In this document: positions 8,304-16,853 of the stretch, piece by piece
How positions within the stretch are numbered: the first letter of the stretch is position 1
Layout: each line of letters opens with the position of its first letter
Source of the DNA: AP-15 sp963790875
GTDB lineage: Bacteria; Pseudomonadota; Alphaproteobacteria; ATCC43930; CGMCC-115725
Direction: 5' to 3'
Assembly: GCA_963790875.1 (NCBI GenBank)
Contig: CAWBQT010000003.1
Coordinates: 1,178,001-1,242,000, forward strand
DNA length: 64,000 bases
The notes under the pieces: model-generated
What the model saw: only the letters and a program-made list of their open reading frames with translations
What the model was told of the DNA's origin: nothing
Database searches by the model: none
Translations under genes and position numbers: made by a program

Positions 8304-9716
8304 TCAGGCGAGCGCCGGCACGGTTTCGCTGACGGTTTCGAGCTGGCCCACCGTCTCCTTGCCGAAAGCCACCGGGATGAAGGCGCCGAGTGCGACAACG
8401 ACCAGGATCGTGCCGAAGAAGATCGGCGCCGATCCGACATACGGCGCCATCAGGAACGGCGCGAGGCCACCGGCGAAGAGGCGGCCGAAGGATTCGCCAA
8501 AGATGTGCCCGCGGCCGCGCAGCGCGGTCGGGAACTGCTCGGACAGGTAGACGCGGGTGGCGGTAAAGGCCGACAACACCGTGAAGCCGGTGATCAACCC
8601 GCCCGTGACCATGGCCACCGTTGCCAATGGTCCTGCCCGATGCGCCAGCAGCATCAGAAAGATCCCGGGCAGCGAGCCGGCGAGGGCATAGGCGATCGTC
8701 CAGCGCCGGCCGATGATTTCCATCAGGAACCCGGTGAAGGCCTTCCCCGGGATGCTGGCGAAATACACCAGCGAGGTTAGCCCGAAAGCGGCCGCTGGCA
8801 TCAGCGCGCCCTGATCGACAAGTGCCTTCGGCAGCAGCACCGAAATCAGAAAGAATGCGGTGCCGGCGCAGATGCCGCTCAGAATGCCGACCGTGGTCCA
8901 CCGGATCTGCCCTCTGGCGAACAATGCCCAATAGGGCGGCAGTGGCTCGCGCGCCTCCTCCCGGAGATCGCCCAGCGCCGCGACGGTCAGCGGCGGCACG
9001 CGGCCGCCGGATCGCCTGATGATCAGGTTGACGATGTCGACCGCGGCCTGGGCCTGGCCCTTGCGCAAATACCACCGCGGGCTCTCGGGAAGCGCGAAAT
9101 AGACGATGACCGGCACGACGGTCACCGCCAGCCCGCCCGGCAGCGCGAGAAACCGGAACGCGTTGGCGTTGCCGGCGAGCAGACCCGCGACAAACGGCAC
9201 GACGGTGAAGGACAAGGCCAGCGCCATCTCATAGACCGCCCCGTAGGTGCGGCGGTGCTGCGCCGGCATCAGTTCGGCGGCGATCGGGAACGCCGCCGAC
9301 ACCACTCCGCCGGCGCCCACGCCGGTCAAGAGGCGCAGGATGACCAGCTGCTCGGCGGTTTGTACGAGCGGGATCAGCAAGGTGAAGAACGTCGTTAAGA
9401 TCACGCCGATCAGCACGATGGCCTTGCGGCTCAGATGGTCGGACACCGCCGAGAAGAAAAACCCGCCGAGGCACAGCATGAAGGTCGGACCGGATGCGAG
9501 CAGGCGAATATCGGTCTCGGTCAGATGCAACGGCGCCTTGGCAAGCACCAGGAGCGACCCGGTCATCACCAGGTCGTAACCCTCGATGAAGCCGACGAGG
9601 GCGAGAACCGCGATGATCAGTATGTGGTAGCCGCCGAACGGAATGCTGTCGAGCTTGCGGCCCAGCACATGGCCGGCGGACAGCGGCGAACCGGCGACCG
9701 AGCGAATTTCTGCCAT
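8304..9716 (-). CDS. MFS transporter, AAHS/NiaP-like, paralogue 3
   Basis: About 470 residues, twelve membrane segments, FIEGYDLVMTGSLLVL in helix 1, SDHLSRKAIVLIG after helix 2, PESPRWYLRKG at the centre and IGRRWTIAYALAGSLPG in helix 8/9. The ATG at 9716 has GGGAGG upstream, the same leader context as its two paralogues, so the duplication unit included the ribosome-binding region. A nicotinate phosphoribosyltransferase-like gene lies 290 bases upstream on the same strand, which makes a pyridine or aromatic carboxylate substrate a reasonable guess, but no more. Confidence 0.88.
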   Translation of the reverse strand: MAEIRSVAGSPLSAGHVLGRKLDSIPFGGYHILIIAVLALVGFIEGYDLVMTGSLLVLAKAPLHLTETDIRLLASGPTFMLCLGGFFFSAVSDHLSRKAIVLIGVILTTFFTLLIPLVQTAEQLVILRLLTGVGAGGVVSAAFPIAAELMPAQHRRTYGAVYEMALALSFTVVPFVAGLLAGNANAFRFLALPGGLAVTVVPVIVYFALPESPRWYLRKGQAQAAVDIVNLIIRRSGGRVPPLTVAALGDLREEAREPLPPYWALFARGQIRWTTVGILSGICAGTAFFLISVLLPKALVDQGALMPAAAFGLTSLVYFASIPGKAFTGFLMEIIGRRWTIAYALAGSLPGIFLMLLAHRAGPLATVAMVTGGLITGFTVLSAFTATRVYLSEQFPTALRGRGHIFGESFGRLFAGGLAPFLMAPYVGSAPIFFGTILVVVALGAFIPVAFGKETVGQLETVSETVPALA

Positions 9717-10008
9717 GCTGACCTCCCGATACATCGAAGGCGGGGGCCGTGCAGGTCACCAGAGCGAGCGAGGCCGGTACGTCGCCGCTACGCGGAACAA
9801 AATTCAGCAAATTTCGTTGTCGACGCCTCGCAGGATCTGGCAGCCACGTTGCCACCGATCGACGCATCTCTCCCGTTGCTGGTACGGCGGCATTCTTTTT
9901 TTTGCTCGCCTCGTCGACCCCGCGGGCCGCACAGCGAGGCTAGCCGAGCGGTCCGATGTTGTCATCACACAAAAGCGTGTCCGCCGGCACCTCGCTGGCC
10001 GAGGATGA

Positions 10009-11145
10009 TCACCCGCCGGCGGGCTTTTTCAGTAGGAATTCGCGGCCGGCCTTGACCATCGGCCGGCTGTCATAGGCGACGATGTCGGCGGTGGCGTAGG
10101 TTTCGCTCCACAGCTCGGGCAGATAGGAGCCGGTGCCGATCACGTCGATCGGCGCATTGGCGGCGGCCATCATTCGGCATTTCGCCGGACCGAAGCCGGA
10201 GCTGGCGACGATCTCGACCTTGGTGAAACCGGCCTCGTCGAGGGTTTGCCGCAACAGCCAGATCGCCGCCGCCGAGACCCCGGTGCCGACCAGATGACGC
10301 AGCTCCTGTTCGGTGCGGTAGCCGCGCGTCGCATGCGGTGCATGGCGTTCGAGCACGGCGTAGGAACGCGTCGGATCGAGCCCTTCGATATAGCGCCCGC
10401 CATGCGTGTCGAGGCGCAGCGCCAGCTGCCCGGCGGCGGCGAGCTCAGGAAAGCGCCGGGCGACGGCGAGCGCGTCGGTGATCTCCTGCCCGAAATAATC
10501 GACGAGCACGGTCAGTCTTTCCTGCGGGAAGACCTCGCGGAACATCTCCGCGGCGCGCACCGTCGAGCCGGCATAGCCGATCAGCGCATGCGGCATCGTG
10601 CCGAGCCCCTTGTCGCGGCCGAAGAACCGGGCCGTCGCATCGGCGGCGCCACCGACAAAGCCCTTGGCGCCGGCCTCGCGCCGCGCCACCGCCGAGCCAA
10701 CCGCCGCGGCATAGGCCATCATCTCGGCCATCTCGGCGCCGGCGCAGTGCCGCGCATCCATCGCCAGGAAGGCGGTTTTCGGTAGGTCGCTGCACATCGC
10801 CCAGGCGTTGTAGGCGGCGACACAGGGCGGCCCGAGCTTTTGCAGCAGCACGGTTTCGAGATCGACGAGATGATAGAGCGGGCCGGTGACGTAGAGGATC
10901 GGCTCGCCGGCGCCGACGAGGGCGCCCTCGGGATGCAGCAATTCGATCTCGAAGCGGGCGCCGCGCTGGGCCGCGGCGGCTTCGAGAAATTCGACGGCGA
11001 GCCGCGGCGTCGAGATCACCGGCCGGCGCAGAAACAGCGCGTAGGTCGCCGGCCGGTCGCCGAACCGGCCGACGATCGCCTTCGTCTTCAGGAAGTAGCT
11101 GTCGGTCTGCGCCGCCAGCGAGGGCGGCTCGCCCGCCGCCGCCAT
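10009..11145 (-). CDS. Nicotinate phosphoribosyltransferase-like protein
   Basis: About 378 residues. The N terminus (LAAQTDSYFLKTKAIV) matches the substrate-binding start of NAPRT/NAMPT enzymes, and the barrel segments include KGFVGGAADATARFF, LRLDTHGGRYIEGLD and VEIVASSGFGP. NAPRT converts nicotinate and PRPP to nicotinate mononucleotide in NAD salvage. I chose the ATG at 11145 (GAGG nine bases upstream). The longer frame would overlap the DAHP synthase gene. It starts eleven bases after that gene ends, so the two are likely one transcript. Some relatives have no proven activity. Confidence 0.8.
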   Translation of the reverse strand: MAAAGEPPSLAAQTDSYFLKTKAIVGRFGDRPATYALFLRRPVISTPRLAVEFLEAAAAQRGARFEIELLHPEGALVGAGEPILYVTGPLYHLVDLETVLLQKLGPPCVAAYNAWAMCSDLPKTAFLAMDARHCAGAEMAEMMAYAAAVGSAVARREAGAKGFVGGAADATARFFGRDKGLGTMPHALIGYAGSTVRAAEMFREVFPQERLTVLVDYFGQEITDALAVARRFPELAAAGQLALRLDTHGGRYIEGLDPTRSYAVLERHAPHATRGYRTEQELRHLVGTGVSAAAIWLLRQTLDEAGFTKVEIVASSGFGPAKCRMMAAANAPIDVIGTGSYLPELWSETYATADIVAYDSRPMVKAGREFLLKKPAGG

Positions 11146-11155
11146 CGCTATCGCC

Positions 11156-12550
11156 TCACGAAACGGCGGCAAGGTGTTGCGGCAGGTTGCGGCCGTTGCC
11201 CTGACGCGCCCGCTTCAGCGCCTCGGCGATCTCGAAGGCGAGCTCGAGCGCCTGGCTCGCGTTGAGCCGCGGGTCGCAATGCGTCAGATAGCGGTCGGCG
11301 AGCGCCGCTTCGCTGATCGCCTGGGCGCCGCCGATGCATTCGGTGACGTTCTGCCCGGTCAGCTCGAAATGCACGCCGCCGGCGTAGCTGCCCTCGGCGG
11401 CATGGATCGCAAAGGCGCTGTGCACCTCGTCGAGGATGCGGTCGAATCGGCGCGTCTTGTAGCCGTTCGACGAGGTGATCGTGTTGCCGTGCATCGGATC
11501 GCAACACCAGACGACCCGGCGTCCCTCGCGGGCGACCGCGTGGATCAGCCGCGGCAGGCGGGCTTCGACCTTGTCGGCCCCCATCCGGGTGATCAGGGTC
11601 AACCGGCCCGGCTCGTTCTTCGGATTGAGATGGTCGATCAGGCGCAACAGGTCGTCGGGTTCGAGGGTCGGGCCGCATTTCATGCCGATCGGGTTCTCGA
11701 TGCCGCGCAAGAACTCGGCATGGGCGCCGTCGACCTGGCGCGTGCGGTCGCCCAGCCAGACGAGATGCGCCGAGCAGTCGTACCAGTCGCCGGTCGTCGA
11801 ATCGACGCGGGTTAGCGCCTGCTCATAGGACAGAAACAGCGCCTCGTGCGACGTGTAGAACTCGGTCTCGCGGATCTGCGGCGTCGTGTCGGAGGTGAGC
11901 CCGCAGGCCTCCATGAAGGCGAGCGTCTCGGTCAGCCGGTCGGCGAGTTCGCGGTAACGCTCGCCTTGCGGCGAGTCGGCGACGAAATCCTGGTTCCAGG
12001 CATGCACCCGGTGCAGATCGGCATAACCGCCTTGGGCAAAGGCCCGCAAAAGGTTGAGGGTCGCCGCCGACTGGCTGTAGGCCTGGACCATGCGCTGCGG
12101 GTCGGGGACGCGCGCTTCCTCGTCGAATTCGAGGCCGTTGATGATGTCGCCGCGGTAGGAAGGCAGCGTCGTGCCGTCGCGGGTCTCGGTCTCCGAAGAG
12201 CGCGGCTTGGCGAACTGGCCGGCGAGCCGGCCGAGCTTGACCACCGGGCAGCCGGAGCCGTAGGTCAGCACGACCGCCATCTGCAGCAGCGCCTTGAACA
12301 TGTCGCGGATGTTGTTCGGATGGAATTCGGCGAAGCTTTCGGCGCAGTCGCCGCCCTGCAGCAGAAAGGCCTTGCCGTCCGCGACCGCGGCGAGCCGCTC
12401 TTTGAGGCGCCGCGCCTCGCCGGCGAAGACGAGCGGCGGAAAGCGCTGCAGGGTTTCCTCGACGCGGGCGAGCGCCGCCGGGTCGTCGTAGCCCGGCACT
12501 TGCCGGATCGGCAGGCAGCGCCAGCTGTCAGGAGACCATTTCTCGCTCAT
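11156..12550 (-). CDS. Class II 3-deoxy-7-phosphoheptulonate (DAHP) synthase
   Basis: First enzyme of the shikimate pathway: phosphoenolpyruvate plus erythrose-4-phosphate to DAHP. The 464 residues and the start MSEKWSPDSWR are typical of the plant-like class II family. Seen: LLQGGDCAESF, the metal Cys in that motif, RVGRLAGQFAKPR-like VKLGRLAGQFAKPRS, CDPMHGNT with the metal His, and FELTGQNVTECIGG. The ATG at 12550 has AAGGA upstream. The gene is preceded by an apparent Tyr/Phe/Trp leader peptide and a terminator-like hairpin (separate entries), which suggests control by charged aromatic tRNAs. Confidence 0.95.
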   Translation of the reverse strand: MSEKWSPDSWRCLPIRQVPGYDDPAALARVEETLQRFPPLVFAGEARRLKERLAAVADGKAFLLQGGDCAESFAEFHPNNIRDMFKALLQMAVVLTYGSGCPVVKLGRLAGQFAKPRSSETETRDGTTLPSYRGDIINGLEFDEEARVPDPQRMVQAYSQSAATLNLLRAFAQGGYADLHRVHAWNQDFVADSPQGERYRELADRLTETLAFMEACGLTSDTTPQIRETEFYTSHEALFLSYEQALTRVDSTTGDWYDCSAHLVWLGDRTRQVDGAHAEFLRGIENPIGMKCGPTLEPDDLLRLIDHLNPKNEPGRLTLITRMGADKVEARLPRLIHAVAREGRRVVWCCDPMHGNTITSSNGYKTRRFDRILDEVHSAFAIHAAEGSYAGGVHFELTGQNVTECIGGAQAISEAALADRYLTHCDPRLNASQALELAFEIAEALKRARQGNGRNLPQHLAAVS

Positions 12551-12678
12551 CTCGAGATTCCTTTGCCGGGTGTTTTCGATGCCGGGTGTTTCGCGGACGA
12601 TCTGGTCATGCGTTTGCTCCGGTGCTGGAGACCGCTCCACGATCGGCGACGTTCGGGTTATCGGGGGTCGGAAACACG

Positions 12679-12705
12679 AAAGCCGCCTCGGGTGCGGGCG
12701 GCTTT
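12679..12705 (-). terminator. Candidate attenuator hairpin upstream of DAHP synthase
   Basis: On the minus strand, AAAGCCGCC, a nine-base loop and GGCGGCTTT form a perfect nine-base-pair stem, followed by CGTGTTTCC. The U tract is weak, as is common in GC-rich alphaproteobacteria. It lies 24 bases after the stop of the leader ORF and about 130 bases before the synthase ATG. The last codons of the leader contain GGCGGC, which is complementary to the GCCGCC of the first arm, so an alternative antiterminator pairing is possible. Confidence 0.6.
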
Positions 12706-12728
12706 GGAAAAGGCGCGGGTGCGCGATC

Positions 12729-12800
12729 CTAGGCCGCCATGGCGAACCAGCGGTAAAATCGCGCGTAAAGACGGCCGGGGACGACCGTTATCGTTGCCAT
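12729..12800 (-). CDS. Aromatic-amino-acid leader peptide (23 residues)
   Basis: ATG at 12800, TAG at 12729-12731. Residues 11-19 read LYARFYRWF: five aromatic residues (Tyr, Phe, Tyr, Trp, Phe) in an eight-residue span. This is far above chance and is the pattern of leader peptides that control aromatic biosynthesis genes through ribosome stalling. The ribosome-binding site is weak (GGGCG). A TTGCAT element lies about 30 bases upstream as a possible -35 region, without a clear -10. It is followed by the hairpin at 12679-12705 and then DAHP synthase, the committed enzyme for exactly these three amino acids. Confidence 0.65.
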   Translation of the reverse strand: MATITVVPGRLYARFYRWFAMAA

Positions 12801-13056
12801 CGTCGCCCATTAGCAGTAAGCCGATCCGGATGCAAGCGCTCTTTGCGAAAATGGACCCGTCCGCCGCGCGCGCGGCGGCCGGCGCCGGCGGGATGCGCCC
12901 GCCTCCGCCGGGCACGATGTTGGCACCGGCATTGCTTGCCACCGACATTGCACCGCGGGAGCATTAGGATGACGCGGCGCAATGCTTGCGCTAGGCTCGT
13001 CGGCCGTTCCGGGAGGCGTCGCCAACGGCAAGCCGCAACACCGCAGGGAGAGCCCA

Positions 13057-14361
13057 ATGACGGCGGATTTCAATCGACTGGTGGATAGCGAGCACGGCCT
13101 CGTCAGCCGCCGCATCTTCATCGAGCCGGAAATCTACGACGAGGAACAGAAACAGATCTTTGCCCGTTGCTGGCTGTTCCTGTGCCATGAAAGCCAGATC
13201 CCGGAGCCCGGCGACTTTTTCACCACCACGATGGGCGAGGACCCGGTTCTCGTCGTGCGCGACAACGGCGGCCGCGTCCGCGCCTTCCTCAATGTCTGCC
13301 GCCATCGCGGCAACCGGCTGTGCCGGGCCAATGACGGCAACGCCGCCAGCTTCACTTGCGCCTACCACGGCTGGACCTACCGCAACGACGGGCGGCTCAC
13401 CGGCGTCCCCTATCTGAAGGAAGCCTATCACGGTGAACTGGACCGGGAGCGCTGGGGGCTCCAACCGGTGGCACAGCTCGACAGCTACAAGGGGTTGTTC
13501 TTCGCGACCTTCGACCCCGAAGCGCCGCCGCTGCGCGAATACCTCGGCGAAATGACCTGGTACCTCGACGTGTTCTTCGATCGGCGCGAAGGCGGCGTCG
13601 AAGTCATCGGCGGCATGCATCGGTGGATCATGCCGTGCAACTGGAAATTCCCGGCGGAAAACTTCGGCGGCGATTCCTACCATGTGCCGTGGAGCCATCT
13701 TTCGGCGGTCACGACCAATTTCAGCTCGGGGGCTTCGACCAGGCCGGAGACCAAGGGCCACCTGGTGTCTCCGGGGAACGGCCATGTTCTGATCTGCTTC
13801 GGGCCGAACGACGTGGCCGATCCGCCGATGTCCGAGATCCTGGAGTATGAGAAAGCGATCCGCCCGGAGGTCGACCAGCGTCTCGGGCCGCGCCTCGGCC
13901 GGATCAACCCGATCGTCGGCACGACCTTTCCTAATTTTTCTATGCTGCGCGCCACCTCGCGAACCTTCCGCGTCTGGCATCCGCGAGGTCCCGACAAGAC
14001 CGAAGTGTGGTCGTGGGTCTACATCGACAAAGCGGCGCCGGCGCACGTCAAGGAGGCCGTGCGGCTGGCCGGGGTGCGCGGCTTCAGCCCGTCCGGTACC
14101 TTCGAGCAGGACGACATGGACAATTGGCAGGAATGCACGCGCACCTGCCGCGGCGTCGTCTCGCGCCGCATGTCGCTGAACACGCAGATGGGGCTGGGGC
14201 ACGAGCGCTTCGACGAGGAGCTCAAGGCCTGGGCCAGCGATTTCCGCATGAGCGAGAGCAACCATCGCCAGTTCTACGGGCGCTGGGCGCAGCTCATGGC
14301 GGCCGAGAGCTGGGCCAATTTGGACCGGCGCAACGCGCCGGCCGAACTGGCGCTCGCCTGA
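13057..14361 (+). CDS. Rieske-type aromatic ring-hydroxylating oxygenase, alpha subunit
   Basis: About 434 residues. The Rieske [2Fe-2S] ligands are CRHRGNRLC (Cys-x-His) and CAYHGWTY (Cys-x2-His). The mononuclear iron site is in the C-terminal half, with NFGGDSYHVPWSH giving the Asp bridge and two His. The ATG at 13057 has GGGAG upstream. No beta subunit, ferredoxin or reductase gene is adjacent, so it may be an alpha-only enzyme with remote electron-transfer partners. It heads a same-strand cluster with two flavin monooxygenases, a hydrolase and an aminotransferase. The substrate is not predictable. Confidence 0.9.
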   Translation: MTADFNRLVDSEHGLVSRRIFIEPEIYDEEQKQIFARCWLFLCHESQIPEPGDFFTTTMGEDPVLVVRDNGGRVRAFLNVCRHRGNRLCRANDGNAASFTCAYHGWTYRNDGRLTGVPYLKEAYHGELDRERWGLQPVAQLDSYKGLFFATFDPEAPPLREYLGEMTWYLDVFFDRREGGVEVIGGMHRWIMPCNWKFPAENFGGDSYHVPWSHLSAVTTNFSSGASTRPETKGHLVSPGNGHVLICFGPNDVADPPMSEILEYEKAIRPEVDQRLGPRLGRINPIVGTTFPNFSMLRATSRTFRVWHPRGPDKTEVWSWVYIDKAAPAHVKEAVRLAGVRGFSPSGTFEQDDMDNWQECTRTCRGVVSRRMSLNTQMGLGHERFDEELKAWASDFRMSESNHRQFYGRWAQLMAAESWANLDRRNAPAELALA

Positions 14362-14421
14362 GACCGGGAACCTATTCGGCCCCTACCTTCTCATTCGACC
14401 GCCGCGAAAGCCAAGGCCGCC

Positions 14422-14447
14422 CCACCGGCGGCGATCGCCGCCGGTGG
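14422..14447. repeat. 26-bp perfect palindrome
   Basis: CCACCGGCGGCGA followed immediately by its exact reverse complement, 60 bases after the oxygenase stop. There is no spacer, so as RNA it would be a long stem with a tight loop. No T tract follows, so intrinsic termination is doubtful. It could be a REP-like or protein-binding site. Confidence 0.6.
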
Positions 14448-14503
14448 AAACATGCGGAATGGGCCTTTGCCTTTGGCGAGACTGCCAATGACCCGGCACA
14501 CAA

Positions 14504-14533
14504 CATGCGTTAGAATCGCATGCGTTAGAATCG
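14504..14533. repeat. Two tandem copies of a 15-bp unit
   Basis: CATGCGTTAGAATCG occurs twice with no spacer, about 95 bases before the first luciferase-like gene. It could be a simple slippage duplication or a pair of operator half-sites for that operon. The neighbouring sequence gives no promoter I can defend. Confidence 0.5.
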
Positions 14534-14626
14534 GCGGTGCCGCGGGAGGTCCGATTATGCGAAGCCTTGAAAGGGCGGTCCGCGAGCAGGCGAGCGGATC
14601 AGCGCCATTCGGCGGGAAATGAGGTC

Positions 14627-15706
14627 ATGCAAGTCTCGTATTTCGAAACCGCACGCTTTCGGGTGCCGCCGACGGTGCCGGCTGAATGGCCGGTGCCACC
14701 CGGCGCCTATGACCCCGATATCGGCACCGAGGCCTATCAGGGCATGGTCGACCGGGTGCGGTTTGTCGAAGAGCTCGGCTTCGACTGGGTCAGCCTGTCC
14801 GAGCACCATTATTCGCCACGCATCCTGACGCCGAATATCGCGGTTTCCGGCTCGTACATTGCGGCCCGCTCGAAGCGGATAAAGATTGCTGTCCTCGGCC
14901 CGATCGTCTCGCAGAGCAATCCAGTGCAAGTCGCCGAAGAGATGGCGATGCTCGATACGCTGTCGCAGGGGCGCCTGGTTTTCGGGATGCTGCGCGGCAC
15001 GACCAACGAATATCTGACCTTCGACCTCAACCCGGCCGAGGCGCGCGAGCGCACGACCGAGGCCATGGAGCTGGTCCTCAAGGCCTGGACCGAACCGCAG
15101 CCTTTCGGCTGGCAAGGGCGACACTTCCAGTTCCGCACGGTCTCGGTGTGGCCGCGACCGCTGCAGCAGCCGCTGCCGCCGACCTATTCGCTCGGTACCA
15201 GCCGCGAATCCTGCGAATTCGCAGCGCGCCATCACATCGGTCTCGGCGTCTCGTTCGCGCCGTTCGAGGTCGTCGCCAAATCGACGCGCTATTATCGGGA
15301 GGAATGCGCGCGGTACGGCTGGGAACCGACGCCGGACCAGATGTTGCATCGCGCCAACATCCTGCTCGTCGAGACCGACGACGAGGCGCAGGAACTGCTG
15401 GCGGAGCAGCGCAAAGGGCGGGCGCCATTCCCAATGCGCGCCGGGGTGCGCGAGGCGCTCCTCAAACTCGACCAGCGCAATGTCGCCGGCGAAGCGCGGA
15501 TGCCCAATGTCGGCGGCATCCTGCCGACCTCGTTCTACGGCAGCCCCGACACGGTCGTCGAACAGATCAAGCGCTGCCGCGAGGAAGTCGGCGTCGGCGT
15601 GCTCGATCTCGCCTTCCAGAACCCCGGTGCTCCTGACACCGGCCGCCTGATGCACTCGCTCGAACTCTTTGCCGACAAAGTGTTGCCGCGGATCCGCGAG
15701 GTTTGA
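14627..15706 (+). CDS. LLM-class flavin-dependent monooxygenase, copy 1
   Basis: Bacterial-luciferase-like TIM-barrel protein of 359 residues. Characteristic elements are the N-terminal VSYFETARF strand, FDWVSLSEHHYSPRI with the conserved EHHY, GPIVSQSNPVQVAEEMAMLD, and RLVFGMLRGT. Such enzymes use reduced FMN from a separate reductase. The ATG at 14627 is the start shared with its downstream paralogue. The next gene is the same length and very similar, so the pair comes from tandem duplication. Substrate unknown. Confidence 0.88.
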   Translation: MQVSYFETARFRVPPTVPAEWPVPPGAYDPDIGTEAYQGMVDRVRFVEELGFDWVSLSEHHYSPRILTPNIAVSGSYIAARSKRIKIAVLGPIVSQSNPVQVAEEMAMLDTLSQGRLVFGMLRGTTNEYLTFDLNPAEARERTTEAMELVLKAWTEPQPFGWQGRHFQFRTVSVWPRPLQQPLPPTYSLGTSRESCEFAARHHIGLGVSFAPFEVVAKSTRYYREECARYGWEPTPDQMLHRANILLVETDDEAQELLAEQRKGRAPFPMRAGVREALLKLDQRNVAGEARMPNVGGILPTSFYGSPDTVVEQIKRCREEVGVGVLDLAFQNPGAPDTGRLMHSLELFADKVLPRIREV

Positions 15707-15741
15707 CGGCGTCCCGAGCAGGCACAGCAGGCATAGCAAGC

Positions 15742-16821
15742 ATGAAAGTCTCGTATTTCGAAACCGCGCGCTATCTGGCGCCGGGCGCATTGCCGGCCGA
15801 ATGGCCGGTGCCGCCCGCTGCCTACGACCGGGAAGCCGGGGCCCGATCCTACCGCGGCATGGTCGAGCGGCTGCATTTCGTCGAAGAACTGGGCTTCGAT
15901 TGGATCAGCGTAAGCGAGCATCATTATTCGCCGCACCGCCTGACCCCTAACCCGGTGATCTCGGCGGCGCATCTCGCGGCCGTCTCGCAAAAGATCAAGA
16001 TCGCGGTGCTCGGCCCGATCGTGTCGCAGAGCAACCCGGTGCAAGTCGCCGAAGAGCTGGCGATGCTCGACAATCTGATGCCGGGCCGGCTCGTGGTCGG
16101 AATGTTGCGCGGCATCACCGGCGAGTATCTGACCTACGGCCTCAACCCCGCTGAGGCGCGCGAGCGCACCAGCGAAGGCATGGAACTGGTCCTCAAGGCC
16201 TGGACCGAGCCGCAGCCTTTCGGCTGGCAGGGTCGGCATTTCCAATTCCGCACGGTGTCGGTCTGGCCGCGTCCGCTGCAGCAGCCGCACCCGCCGACCT
16301 ATGCCTTGGGCACGAGCCGCGAATCCTGCGAGTTCGCGGCCCGTCATCATCTTGGGCTCGGCGTCTCCTATGCGCCGTTCGACGTGATCGCCAAGGCCAC
16401 CCGGTTCTATCGCGACGCCTGCGCGCCACATGGCTGGCAGCCCGCGCCGGACGACATCATCTATCGCGCCAACATCCTGATCGGCGAGACCGACGACGAA
16501 GCCGAGGACCTGCTCGCAGCGCAGCGGCGCGTGCGGCAGGCCTTCCCGTTGCGCGCCCCGGTGCGCGACGCGCTGCTCCGACTCGATACGCGCAACGTCG
16601 CCGGCGAGGCGCGGACGCCGAATGTTGGCGGCATGCTGCCGACCAACTTTGTCGGCGGCCCCGACAGGATCGTCGAGCAGATCCGGCGGTGCCGGGCGGA
16701 GAGCGGCGCCGGCGTCATTGATCTCCTGTTCCTGACCCCCGGTGCCGACGATTTGGGCGGCTTGCTGCGGGCGCTCGATCTCTTCGGCAAAAAAGTCCTG
16801 CCCCGCATCCGCGAGGTGTGA
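15742..16821 (+). CDS. LLM-class flavin-dependent monooxygenase, copy 2
   Basis: 359 residues, the same length as copy 1 and alignable throughout (VSYFETARY, ISVSEHHYSPHRL, GPIVSQSNPVQVAEELAMLD, WTEPQPFGWQGRHFQFRTVS identical between copies). The start ATG is 36 bases after copy 1 ends. The downstream hydrolase may begin within 35 bases, so the three are probably one transcript. The copies differ mainly in the loops after the EHHY motif and in the C-terminal 80 residues, where substrate specificity usually lies. Confidence 0.88.
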   Translation: MKVSYFETARYLAPGALPAEWPVPPAAYDREAGARSYRGMVERLHFVEELGFDWISVSEHHYSPHRLTPNPVISAAHLAAVSQKIKIAVLGPIVSQSNPVQVAEELAMLDNLMPGRLVVGMLRGITGEYLTYGLNPAEARERTSEGMELVLKAWTEPQPFGWQGRHFQFRTVSVWPRPLQQPHPPTYALGTSRESCEFAARHHLGLGVSYAPFDVIAKATRFYRDACAPHGWQPAPDDIIYRANILIGETDDEAEDLLAAQRRVRQAFPLRAPVRDALLRLDTRNVAGEARTPNVGGMLPTNFVGGPDRIVEQIRRCRAESGAGVIDLLFLTPGADDLGGLLRALDLFGKKVLPRIREV

Positions 16822-16853
16822 GGAGCGGACGCTTTCAAGAGGATTCAGCGGTC

